This document shows positions 6,734 through 14,266 of a stretch of 64,000 bases of DNA, piece by piece; the stretch's first letter is position 1; every line of letters begins with the position of its first letter. Location of the stretch: NCBI RefSeq assembly GCF_900107925.1, contig NZ_FNUJ01000015.1:124001-188000 (forward strand). The letters run 5' to 3'. This DNA is from Amycolatopsis pretoriensis (lineage in GTDB: Bacteria > Actinomycetota > Actinomycetes > Mycobacteriales > Pseudonocardiaceae). Made by a program: the position numbers and the translations under genes. A model generated the notes under the pieces. It did not search any database. It was not told the DNA's origin and was given only the letters and a program-made list of their open reading frames with translations.

Positions 6734-9496
6734 TCACGCGCCGGCGCCGGCCAGGACGACGTCGCGCAGCTGGCGGCGCGAGCTGATGCCGAGCTTGGAG
6801 AAGATCTTGCGCAGGTGCCATTCCACCGTGCGGGGGCTGAGGAACAACCGGGTGCCGATCTCCGGGTTCGAATAGCCCTCCCCGGCCAGCCGCGCGATCT
6901 GGAACTCCTGGGCGGTGAGTTCACCCGCGGTCTCTACCGTGCGTTTCCGCGCGGTCTCCCCGGTGGCCTGCAGCTCGCGCCGGGCCCGGTCGGCGAACGC
7001 CTCCGCGCCCATCGCGGACAGCTGCTCGTGCGCCGTGTGCAGCTGCGCACGGGCGTCCACCCGGCGGCCCTCGCGGCGCAGCCACTCGCCGTAGAGCAGG
7101 TGGCCGCGGGCGAGGTCCACGCGCAGCGGCGTCCGGTCGAAGCACGCGATCGACTCGCGGTAGAGGCGGTCGGCGTCCGATCCGGTGCTGCCCAGCGCGC
7201 GCACGCGGGCGTCCAGCCCCAGCGCTTCCGCGGTCGGGATGGCCGAAGCGCGGTCCGCCGACCGGGCCGCCGCGGTCCGCAGCAGCTCCTCGTCCCCGGT
7301 TCGCGACGCCGCCTCGGCCAGTTCGGCGGTGACCAGGCCCGGGAACCCCACCACATCGTGCTCGAACACCTCGCGCGCGGCGGCCAGCGCGGCGTCGTGG
7401 CGGCCGAGGCCGTTGTACAGCACCGCGCGCCCGTAGCCGGCGAAGTTCACCAGCCGGAGCTGGCCGCGGGCCGACGCGTCCCGCGCCGTGTCCTCGAACA
7501 GCTCCGCCGCCGGTGCCTCCCGGCCGCGGAACGCGGCGAGCAGCACCGCGGCGTAGCCGACCGGCGCGTTGCCGGTCGCGCCGGCGATCACGCGGTCCTC
7601 CTCGGCCGAGGCCGCCGCCGCGGTCAGCTCGCCCGCCAGCACCTCGTTGACGCCGAGGAAGTTGAGCGCGAACTGCAGCTGCACGAGCGCGCCGGCGTCG
7701 CGGGCGAGCTGGACCTGACGCGTCGCGAACGCCCGCGCCGCCGCGAAGTCCGCCGCTTCCGTGGCGATCATGCCGCCGGCCCGGTTGCCCAGCAGCCAGA
7801 GCAGCCGCCCGGTGTCCTCGGTGCCGACGTCCAGCGCGTGGACCGCCGCCACCGCGTCGGACAGCAGCGGCGCGGCGGCCCGGTAACCGTCGGTCAGCCG
7901 GGTGGCCAGCGCGTCCAGAACGAGGTCGACGGCGCGGGGCGGCACGGGCGCCGGGGGAGCCGCCCGGGTGGCCTCGGCCACCGCCACGAGCTCTTCCCGG
8001 TCCGCGCCGGCCCACAGGGCCGCGGCCAGCCCCTCCAGGTACGTCTCGCGCGCCCGGTTCGCGTCGAGCGGGGTGAGCCGCTCGGCCGCCCGCAGCAGGA
8101 GCCGGGCCGCGTCGCCGCCCCGGCGCCGGTCGAACGCGATCTGTCCGCGCAGGTGCTCGGCCTGGGCGGCGCGCTCGGCGTCCGGTGGGCCGGCCGCTGC
8201 CGAGTCGAGCAGGCCGAGGGCCGCTTCGAGCGCTCCGGCGTCGCGCGTGACCGCGGCCGCCGCGAGCTCGCGGTGCGCGCGCCGGGCGGGTTCGGGCGTC
8301 AGCAGCGCCGCCTGTTCGAGGAACGCGGCCGCCGCGACCAGGCCTCCGCGTGCGCGTGCCCGGCCCGCCGAGCGTTCGAGGTCGGCCGCGACGTCTTCGT
8401 CGGGGGAGACGGTCGCCTGCCCGCGGTGCCAGGCCCGCCGGTCGGGGTCGAGGTCCGGGTCGGTCACGTCGGCCAGGGCCCGGTGCACGTCCTGGCGGTC
8501 CGGGGCCGGCGCCGACCGGTAGACCGCCGACCGCACCAGCGGGTGGCGGAACCGGATCCGGCGGCCGAACTCGATCAGCCCCGTCGCCTCGGCGGCGGCC
8601 GCGGGGTCGGCGCCGAGACCGAGCTTGCCGGCCGCGGCCCAGAGCAGGGTGGCGTCGCCGAGGGGCTCGGCGGCGGCGATGAGCAGCAGCCGCCGCGTGT
8701 CGGCGGGAAGCGGGTCCAGCTGCCGGACGAAGCACTCCTCGATGCGCCCGGCGAGCGGCAGCGTCCCCGGCCGGGCGAACCCGTCGGCGGGCCCGTCGGC
8801 CGTCCACGCGCGCGGCAGTTCCAGCAACGCCAGCGGGTTGCCGTGGGTTTCGGCGACGATCCGGGCGCGGACACGGCGGTCCACCGGTCCCTTGAGGACC
8901 GAGGCCAGCAGCGCCTCCGACTCGGCCTCGCCCAGCCCGCCGACCGGGAGGTCCGGCAGCCCGGCCAGGTCGGGTTCGTGGCCGGGTTCCCGCACCGCGA
9001 AGACCACGGCGATCCGCTCGGCGAGCAGCCGGCGGGCGGCGAAGGCGAGGACCAGCGCGGACATCCGGTCGAGCCACTGCGCGTCGTCGACCAGGCAGAG
9101 CAGCGGCTGGTCCTCGGCCACGTCGGCGAGCAGCGTCAGCACGGCGAGCCCGACCAGGAAGCGGGTCGGCCGGGGCCCGGCGCTCAGCCCGAAGGCCGTG
9201 GCGAGCGCGTCGCGCTGGGGTTCGGGCAGGCGGTCGAGCCGGTCGAAGAACGGCGCGCACAGCTGGTGCAGCCCGGCGTAGGCCAGCACCTGCTCGGATT
9301 CGACCCCGGCGGCGCGCGCGACCCGGAACCCGGGGGCTTGGGTGTGCGCGTACTCCAGCAGCGCGGTCTTGCCGATCCCGGCCTCGCCGCGCAGGACCAG
9401 CACCTGGCCCTGCCCCGACCGGGCACCGGCCAGGAGACGGTCGAGCGCCGCGCGTTCGCCGTGCCTGCCGATCAGCGCCGGCCCACGCCCCGGCAT
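6734..9496 (-). CDS. LAL-family (large ATP-binding LuxR) transcriptional regulator
   Basis: A 920-residue regulator of the MalT/LAL class. The N-terminus carries an AAA-type NTPase with Walker A GEAGIGKT (near residue 40) and Walker B LCLVDDAQWLD (near 135). The middle is a long alpha-helical, TPR-like sensor region rich in Ala and Leu. The last 65 residues are a LuxR HTH (LTAQEFQIARLAGEGYSNPE, then SPRTVEWHLRKIFSKLGISS). Such proteins activate carbohydrate or secondary-metabolite genes when ATP and an inducer are bound; the target here is not evident. AGGAGG precedes the ATG. It shares a strand with the desaturase operon downstream, but the palindrome between them suggests separate transcription. 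Confidence 0.93.
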   Translation of the reverse strand: MPGRGPALIGRHGERAALDRLLAGARSGQGQVLVLRGEAGIGKTALLEYAHTQAPGFRVARAAGVESEQVLAYAGLHQLCAPFFDRLDRLPEPQRDALATAFGLSAGPRPTRFLVGLAVLTLLADVAEDQPLLCLVDDAQWLDRMSALVLAFAARRLLAERIAVVFAVREPGHEPDLAGLPDLPVGGLGEAESEALLASVLKGPVDRRVRARIVAETHGNPLALLELPRAWTADGPADGFARPGTLPLAGRIEECFVRQLDPLPADTRRLLLIAAAEPLGDATLLWAAAGKLGLGADPAAAAEATGLIEFGRRIRFRHPLVRSAVYRSAPAPDRQDVHRALADVTDPDLDPDRRAWHRGQATVSPDEDVAADLERSAGRARARGGLVAAAAFLEQAALLTPEPARRAHRELAAAAVTRDAGALEAALGLLDSAAAGPPDAERAAQAEHLRGQIAFDRRRGGDAARLLLRAAERLTPLDANRARETYLEGLAAALWAGADREELVAVAEATRAAPPAPVPPRAVDLVLDALATRLTDGYRAAAPLLSDAVAAVHALDVGTEDTGRLLWLLGNRAGGMIATEAADFAAARAFATRQVQLARDAGALVQLQFALNFLGVNEVLAGELTAAAASAEEDRVIAGATGNAPVGYAAVLLAAFRGREAPAAELFEDTARDASARGQLRLVNFAGYGRAVLYNGLGRHDAALAAAREVFEHDVVGFPGLVTAELAEAASRTGDEELLRTAAARSADRASAIPTAEALGLDARVRALGSTGSDADRLYRESIACFDRTPLRVDLARGHLLYGEWLRREGRRVDARAQLHTAHEQLSAMGAEAFADRARRELQATGETARKRTVETAGELTAQEFQIARLAGEGYSNPEIGTRLFLSPRTVEWHLRKIFSKLGISSRRQLRDVVLAGAGA

Positions 9497-9566
9497 GCGA
9501 ACCTCCTGCGACCGCCCGGCGACGGCCGTGCCGGGTCACCGAACCCTAGCGCAGCGGGCCGGCGCG

Positions 9567-10028
9567 TCACGCGTCGTCGTGGGCGCCCGCGTACCGCGCT
9601 TCGACGGCCTTGGCGGTCTTCGCCAGCTCTCCGCCGAGGACCCGCTTGCCCAGCACGCCGAGCAGGCCGCCGAGCAGCCGGCCCTTGAGGTTCTTGCCTT
9701 CCCGCACCACCTCGGCGTCGACCTGGGTGGTGCCGTCCGGCAGCCGGGTGAAGGTGTAGGTGTGGCCCGAGGCGCCGCCCCAGGTGTTGGAGTCGGTGGT
9801 CCGCATCACGACGCGGGCCGGATCGGACCAGTCGTAGCTCAGCCGCTCCCAGATGCCGCCGGATCCTTCGGTGACGTCGGCGTGGCCCGGGCCTTGATCG
9901 TGCACCTCGAGGTACTCGGTCGCGCTGCGGCCGAAGAGCTTCGCGCGCTCCGGGCCGAAATCGGTCAGTCCGGCCAGGAACTGCTCCGGTGTGGCGGTGG
10001 TCGTCTGACGCAGGTGGATGGTGGACAT
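9567..10028 (-). CDS. SRPBCC (START-like) family protein
   Basis: A 153-residue protein of the polyketide-cyclase/SRPBCC fold. It has an N-terminal beta strand (IHLRQTTTATPEQFLAGLTDFG), the central strands YLEVHDQGPGHADVTEG and WERLSYDWSDPARVVMRTTDSN, and a long C-terminal helix (GGELAKTAKAVEARYAG). These bind hydrophobic ligands in a deep cavity; many are stress-related or of unknown role. GGAAGAA lies ahead of the ATG. It follows the VOC-protein gene by 31 bp on the same strand, so the pair is probably an operon. Confidence 0.82.
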   Translation of the reverse strand: MSTIHLRQTTTATPEQFLAGLTDFGPERAKLFGRSATEYLEVHDQGPGHADVTEGSGGIWERLSYDWSDPARVVMRTTDSNTWGGASGHTYTFTRLPDGTTQVDAEVVREGKNLKGRLLGGLLGVLGKRVLGGELAKTAKAVEARYAGAHDDA

Positions 10029-10059
10029 TTCTTCCGGTCTCCTCGGTGTGTCGCGGGTG

Positions 10060-10629
10060 TCAGGCTTGGTGCTCGGCCATGTACCGGGCGTACCAGGACG
10101 ACCACTGCTCGTCGTACTCGCCGGTTTCCTTCTCGTGCTCGCCGTGCGCGGCCGCGGCCTCGCGCAGCGCGTCTTCGAGCTGCCGCGTCGAGCCGTAGCT
10201 CACGCCGTCGACGCGGCCGGGGAAGCGGGAGGTGATCTCCTGCAGCTGCCAGGTGTTGCCGTCGGGGTCGCTGAAGGAGGCGAAGGAGGAGTAGGTGCCG
10301 TGGTCGGGGTGCACACCCGGGGCGAAGGCTCCGGTGGCGTCACGGTGGAAGACCTCGCTGACGTCGACGCCGTGGCCGGCGAGCTCCTTGCGGGCGGCTT
10401 CGATGTCGTCGACCACGAGGTAGGTGTTGCGGACCGCCCCGGGGGCGGCGTCGGTGAGGCCGGTGCCGAAGTGGACCGACGTCGGGGATCCCGGCGGGGT
10501 CAGCTGGACGATGCGGGAGGTGCCGAAGTCGATGTCGGCGTCTTCGCGCCAGCCGAGGGTCTTGTAGAAGTGCTTGGTCCGGTCGACGTCGGTGACGGGC
10601 AGGACCACGACTTCGAGCTTCATGTCCAT
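10060..10629 (-). CDS. VOC (glyoxalase/bleomycin-resistance) superfamily protein
   Basis: This 189-residue protein contains two beta-alpha-beta-beta-beta halves: LEVVVLPVTDVDRTKHFYKTLGW at the start and TYLVVDDIEAARKELAGHGVDV, followed by SFSDPDGNTWQLQEI, in the second half. The last 45 residues form a charged tail (EKETGEYDEQWSSWYARYM), a recurrent extension in one actinobacterial VOC subgroup. Possible roles are a small-molecule lyase, dioxygenase or binding protein; the first metal-ligand position has no obvious His. The ATG at 10629 is preferred because AGGAG lies eight bases upstream; a longer upstream frame is not protein-like. It is cotranscribed with the SRPBCC gene and divergent from a flavin monooxygenase. 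Confidence 0.85.
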   Translation of the reverse strand: MDMKLEVVVLPVTDVDRTKHFYKTLGWREDADIDFGTSRIVQLTPPGSPTSVHFGTGLTDAAPGAVRNTYLVVDDIEAARKELAGHGVDVSEVFHRDATGAFAPGVHPDHGTYSSFASFSDPDGNTWQLQEITSRFPGRVDGVSYGSTRQLEDALREAAAAHGEHEKETGEYDEQWSSWYARYMAEHQA

Positions 10630-10835
10630 GATTCGGACTCCTGGGGTGTGGTGGCGGCGGGGTTCGCCGCTCTGGAATCCACAGTGCTCCGCGGCGGCCC
10701 CCGTGGCCCCAGGGAGACACCCTGGCCGACCCCCGGGCCCGGGGTGCCAGGGGCCGCGAAGCCGGGCCGGGCATTGGGCCCGAGCCCCGGCTACGATCCG
10801 GGCGTCGATCCGAAAGCGGTGAACTGGGGGAAGCA
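10630..10835. other. Divergent intergenic region with GC-rich dyads
   Basis: This is the 206-bp gap between the VOC gene (minus) and the flavin monooxygenase (plus). It contains a hairpin-capable CCAGGG-AGACA-CCCTGG at 10709-10725 and a perfect 14-base palindrome CCCCGGGCCCGGGG at 10731-10744. No gene is supported here. These dyads could be operators or merely GC-rich symmetry; no -10/-35 pair stands out. Confidence 0.4.
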
Positions 10836-12059
10836 ATGGGCGCTGTCAAGGTGCTGGTGACCGGGGCGAGCATCGCGGGGCCCGCGCTGGCCCACTGGCT
10901 GCGGCGGCGGGGAGCCGAGGTGACCGTCGTCGAACGGGCTCCCGGGCTGCGGCCCGGCGGGCAGGCGGTCGACGCGCGCGGCGTGACCAGGGAAGTCATC
11001 CGCCGGATGGGGCTGGACGAAGCCGTGCGCGCGGCCCGCACCGAGACCGCCGGCGCGCACACCGTGGCCGCCGACGGCACCGTGCTGGAGACCTTCAGCG
11101 CCGAGGACGACGGCGGCGACGGCTACATTTCGGAGATCGAGATCCTGCGCGGGGACCTCTCCCAGGTGCTCTACGACGACACCCACGACGGCGTCGAGTA
11201 CGTCTTCGGCGACCGGATCGCCGAGCTCACTCAGGACGCCGACGGCGTCGACGTGGTCTTCGCGGGCGGCGACCGGCGCCGCTTCGACCTGGTGATCGGG
11301 GCGGACGGGCTGCACTCGGCGCTGCGGGCGATGGTCTTCGGGCCGCACGACGAGTACGTCCGCCACCTCGGGCACGTGCTGGCCTTCTACAGCGTCCCCA
11401 ACGAGTTCGGGCTCGACGACCACGTGCTGGAGCACCAGGAGCCCGGGCGCTCGGCGATGCTGCGCCCGATCGGGGACGCCACCCGCGCGATGGCCATGTT
11501 CTCCTTCGTCTCACCGGACTTCGACGTCGACTACCGCGACGTCGAGGCCCAGAAGCGCCTGCTGCGCGAGCGCGTGGCCGGCCTCGGCTGGCTGACCCCG
11601 CAGCTGCTCGAGCACCTCGACGACACGCCGGACTTCTACCTCGACCAGGTCGCCCAGGTGGTGCTGGACCGCTGGTCGGACGGCCGGGTGGCGCTGCTCG
11701 GGGACGCGGCGTTCAGCTCGTCGCCGCTGTCCGGGCAGGGCACCGGACTGGCCCTGGTCGGCGCCTACCTGCTGGCCGGCGAGCTGGCGACCGCCGGCTG
11801 GGACCCGGCGCCGGCGTTCGCCGCGTACGAGAGCCGGATGCGGTCGTTCGTCGAGGCGAACCAGGAGATCGGCCGGCTGCACGCGGCCATGCGCGGCATC
11901 CCCGACCCGGACGCGGCGCCGGCCCCGGAGCCCGACATGGAAGCGCTCACCGCCCTGGTCGAGCGCGCGCTCAACGGCGTCGAGCTGCCGGACTACGCGC
12001 AGGCGCCGGACTCCGGGGTCCGGCTCAGCGCACCGCGAGGAACCAGTCGGCCGTCATGA
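10836..12059 (+). CDS. FAD-dependent monooxygenase (PHBH/TetX-like group A)
   Basis: A 407-residue flavoprotein. The N-terminal Rossmann loop is VTGASIAGPALAHWLRRRG, with an acidic VVE at the end of the second strand. The conserved DG segment is LVIGADGLHSALR near residue 155. The second FAD motif is ALLGDAAFSSSPLSGQGTGLAL near residue 290. These enzymes hydroxylate aromatic or polyketide-like substrates with NAD(P)H and O2, or inactivate antibiotics such as tetracyclines and rifamycins. The substrate cannot be assigned. GGGGGAAG precedes the ATG. Its 3' end overlaps the opposite-strand membrane protein gene by 35 bp. Confidence 0.9.
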   Translation: MGAVKVLVTGASIAGPALAHWLRRRGAEVTVVERAPGLRPGGQAVDARGVTREVIRRMGLDEAVRAARTETAGAHTVAADGTVLETFSAEDDGGDGYISEIEILRGDLSQVLYDDTHDGVEYVFGDRIAELTQDADGVDVVFAGGDRRRFDLVIGADGLHSALRAMVFGPHDEYVRHLGHVLAFYSVPNEFGLDDHVLEHQEPGRSAMLRPIGDATRAMAMFSFVSPDFDVDYRDVEAQKRLLRERVAGLGWLTPQLLEHLDDTPDFYLDQVAQVVLDRWSDGRVALLGDAAFSSSPLSGQGTGLALVGAYLLAGELATAGWDPAPAFAAYESRMRSFVEANQEIGRLHAAMRGIPDPDAAPAPEPDMEALTALVERALNGVELPDYAQAPDSGVRLSAPRGTSRPS

Positions 12060-12366
12060 CGACCGCGTAGCCCGCCACGCCGGCCGCGACGGCCGGCCAC
12101 CGGGGTGCGCCGCGGCGGGAGAGCGCCGACCCGATCGTCCAGGCGAGCAGGATCGCGGCGAGCCAGCCGATCGGCGGCAGCCAGTGGACGACGTCCCGGC
12201 CGGTCTCGGTGCACGGAAAGACCGTCTCGTCCGGCAGGCACGTGTCGGTGCTCCGCGCGGCGGCGGAGCCGAACAGGAACGCGCCGGCCCCGCCGGCGAG
12301 CGCGAGGAACCAGCCGGTGACCGCGAACCCGATGCCCCGCCGCGGGTACGGCCGGATGTCTGCCAT
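12025..12366 (-). CDS. Small membrane protein of unknown function
   Basis: A 113-residue protein with three predicted transmembrane helices: GFAVTGWFLALAGGAGAFLFG (near residues 12-33), IGWLAAILLAWTIG (66-79) and VAAGVAGYAVVMTADWFLAV (93-112). Two cysteines (in DTCLPDETVFPCTET) lie in the loop after helix 1 and could form a disulfide outside the membrane. GGAGGTGG is seen before the ATG. No family is recognised. The convergent 35-bp overlap with the monooxygenase gene is unusual but both frames look protein-coding. Confidence 0.7.
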   Translation of the reverse strand: MADIRPYPRRGIGFAVTGWFLALAGGAGAFLFGSAAARSTDTCLPDETVFPCTETGRDVVHWLPPIGWLAAILLAWTIGSALSRRGAPRWPAVAAGVAGYAVVMTADWFLAVR

Positions 12367-12449
12367 GGGCGCCACCACCTCCGAGCCGGAGGCTATCGCC
12401 GGTCGGCCACGCCACGCGGGCTTGTTCACCGGAAGTTCGCCGGCAGTGG

Positions 12450-13112
12450 TCAGCGGCCCAGGCGGTGGGCGCTGTCCTCCGCGCGGTGCAGGGCGGTGAG
12501 CAGGGCCGCCCGGCCCGTGTGGTCGATGTCCTCGGTCAGGGCGTCCGTCGCGGTTTCGCCGCCGAGGTTCAGCTTGGTCACCAGCCGGCGGTGGATCGCC
12601 GCCATGCTCGCCGCGTCGAAGTCCGGGCGGACGAACGCCAGCAGCAGCCGGACTTCGTCCTCGCACCGGCGGTAGCTCTCCAGCAGGTGCTCGTTGCCCG
12701 CCGCCGCGACGATCGCCCGGTGGATCGCGCCGTGGGTCTCCGTCAGCTGCCGCCACGACGGCGTCCGCGTCGCCAGTGCTTCGAGGCGCTCCACCTCGGT
12801 GAGGACGGGGGTCAGATCCGCGCCGCGGGCCAGCGCCATGCGCAGCGCGCCGAGCTCGAGGACCTTGCGGTAGTCGAAGATCTCGTCGATGCGCGCCCGG
12901 CTCAGCGGCGCGACGACCGCGCCGCGGTGGCGTTCGTGGACGACCAGGCCGCGGTCGGTCAGCAGGCGCAGCGCCGAGCGAACCGTGTGCCGGCCGACGT
13001 CGAAGCGGTCTGCCAGCTCTTCCTCGCGGAAGCGGGTGCCGACCGGGTGCACGCCGTCGAGCAGTTCGCCGCGCACCACCTCGGCGATCCGCTCGGGTGC
13101 CGCAGGTGCCAC
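12450..13112 (-). CDS. GntR family regulator, FadR (FCD) subgroup
   Basis: A 220-residue regulator. The winged HTH covers residues 5-70 (ERIAEVVRGELLDGVHPVGT, EEELADRFDVGRHTVRSALRLL). It is followed by an all-helical FCD ligand domain with the conserved metal-type residues spread over DYRKVLELGALRMAL, HGAIHRAIVAAAGNEHL and the final ALLTALHRAEDSAH. The GTG at 13112 is chosen because GGGAGG sits five bases upstream. An in-frame GTG at 13133 would put one operator inside the coding region and has no ribosome site. It is divergent from an alpha/beta hydrolase, with two FadR-like GT-N3-AC sites in the gap, so it likely represses itself and the hydrolase. Confidence 0.9.
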   Translation of the reverse strand: MAPAAPERIAEVVRGELLDGVHPVGTRFREEELADRFDVGRHTVRSALRLLTDRGLVVHERHRGAVVAPLSRARIDEIFDYRKVLELGALRMALARGADLTPVLTEVERLEALATRTPSWRQLTETHGAIHRAIVAAAGNEHLLESYRRCEDEVRLLLAFVRPDFDAASMAAIHRRLVTKLNLGGETATDALTEDIDHTGRAALLTALHRAEDSAHRLGR

Positions 13113-13126
13113 TGTCGCCTCCCAGC

Positions 13127-13137
13127 TTGTCACACAC
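13127..13137. promoter_or_regulatory. FadR-like GntR half-perfect operator
   Basis: TTGTCACACAC matches the FadR-subfamily pattern T-N-G-T-N3-A-C-N-A at all defined positions but the last. It lies 15 bp before the GntR start, where it could block transcription of the regulator. Confidence 0.5.
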
Positions 13138-13148
13138 GATCGCGTCAG

Positions 13149-13161
13149 ATTGTGTCACAAT
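13149..13161. promoter_or_regulatory. FadR-like GntR operator, perfect palindrome
   Basis: ATTGTGTCACAAT is a perfect inverted repeat with one central base, and its inner TTGTGTCACAA fits the FadR-family T-N-G-T-N3-A-C-N-A pattern exactly. It ends five bases before the hydrolase start codon, so binding would directly cover the transcription start of that gene. Confidence 0.75.
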
Positions 13162-13166
13162 GTGGC

Positions 13167-13907
13167 ATGGAGATCGACGGAGCACCACCCGTGTTGCTGC
13201 TGCCCGGCGGCGCCGAGAGCTGTGCCGGCTTCTTCCCGGGCTTGGTCGAGGGACTCCCCGGTGTGCGCGTGATCCAGTACGACCGGCCAGGCACCGGAAC
13301 GTCCACAGAGGACGGTTCACTGGCCGGCGCGGCGGCGCACCTCGGGGCGTACGTCAAGGGGCTGGACGTCGGCCCGGTCGTGGTGGTCGGGCAGAGCCTC
13401 GGCGGTGCCGTCGGCGTGCTGCTGGCGCGCGAGCACCCGGAGCTGGTCGCGGGCCTGGTCCTGCTGGACCCGACGCCGGTCAACGACCCGAAGCTGTGCG
13501 CACGCATCGAACGCATGACGCGCGTGCTCGGCCGGCTGTCGGCGGTGCCGGGGCTGGGTGCGTTGCTGGGTAAGGGATTCCGCGCGGCGGCCCGGCGCGG
13601 CGCACGCGACCTGCGCCCGGACTGCGCGGCCGCGCTCAGGCGGACGGCGAACCTCGACATCCCGACGCTGGCCCGCGCGGTGGTCGGTCTCGCCGAGGTA
13701 TCGGTGCGCGAGTCCGAGCTGCCCCGGGTGCCGGCGGTCGTGGTGACGGCGGATCGCAAGCCGGGTCACGCGGTCCGCCGGGCCCACGAAAGGCTGGCGG
13801 CCGCGTTTGGTGGCCGGCTGGTGAGCTGGCCGGGGGCGACGCACAGTGTGCATCTCGATCATCCGGACGAGGTGCTGGCCACGGTGCGGGAGGTTGTTGC
13901 TCGCTGA
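13167..13907 (+). CDS. Alpha/beta hydrolase
   Basis: A 246-residue alpha/beta-hydrolase fold enzyme. The oxyanion-hole segment is LLLPGGAESCAGFF, and the nucleophile elbow is GQSLGG with Ser77. The catalytic His is probably H226 in GATHSVHLDHP. The acid is likely the Asp following the VVVTAD strand. It resembles small-ester hydrolases and haloperoxidase-like enzymes; no substrate can be named. No Shine-Dalgarno is visible and a palindromic operator ends five bases upstream, so translation from a leaderless transcript is likely. It is controlled together with the divergent GntR gene. Confidence 0.88.
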   Translation: MEIDGAPPVLLLPGGAESCAGFFPGLVEGLPGVRVIQYDRPGTGTSTEDGSLAGAAAHLGAYVKGLDVGPVVVVGQSLGGAVGVLLAREHPELVAGLVLLDPTPVNDPKLCARIERMTRVLGRLSAVPGLGALLGKGFRAAARRGARDLRPDCAAALRRTANLDIPTLARAVVGLAEVSVRESELPRVPAVVVTADRKPGHAVRRAHERLAAAFGGRLVSWPGATHSVHLDHPDEVLATVREVVAR

Positions 13908-13926
13908 GGGGGCGCGGATGGGGAAG

Positions 13927-14245
13927 CCGCGCGCCTGGTGCCGGTGGAGTCGGCTGGCTGAGGTGCTTCGGTGTTCGCGGGTGTGGTGGTGGCAGGGGAG
14001 CCGCGCGTGCCCGGCGCCGGTGAAGTTCGCGACCTGAGGCGCTTCAGCGGCCGCGGGCGTGGTGGCGGTGGAGCCGAGCGAGGTATGGCGCGTGCGTGGT
14101 GCCGGTGGAGTTGGCGACCTGGGGCGCGGGCGTGGTGGTGGCGCGGAGCCGCGTGAGGCGCGGGACTCGCCTGGCGCCGGTGAAGTTGGCCGCCTGAAGC
14201 GCCTTGGCGTCCCCCGGTGGCGGCGGGAGCCGCGCGCGTCGGCGA
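13927..14245. repeat. Imperfect tandem repeat, about 75-85 bp per unit, four-plus copies
   Basis: The gap between the hydrolase and the iron-permease gene is built from degenerate copies of one unit. The anchor GCCGGTG(G/A)AG recurs at 13940, 14016, 14101 and 14176, giving spacings of 76, 85 and 75 bp. Each anchor is followed by GT(T/C)GGC or similar, then GGGCGTGGTGG(T/C)GG and GAGCCGCG. A fifth partial copy starts near 14236. No convincing gene lies here; short frames that cross it are compositionally repetitive. It is too irregular and too long-period to be CRISPR. Confidence 0.7.
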
Positions 14246-14266
14246 AACTCCCACCCTGACCGCGCC

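Noticed and set aside
12450..13133. Longer GntR start at the GTG at 13133
   Set aside because: It lacks a ribosome site and would place an operator within the coding sequence; GTG 13112 has GGGAGG at good spacing.
13927..14245. Repeat array considered as CRISPR
   Set aside because: Units are 75-85 bp, imperfect throughout with no alternation of conserved repeats and unique spacers, and no cas gene is present.
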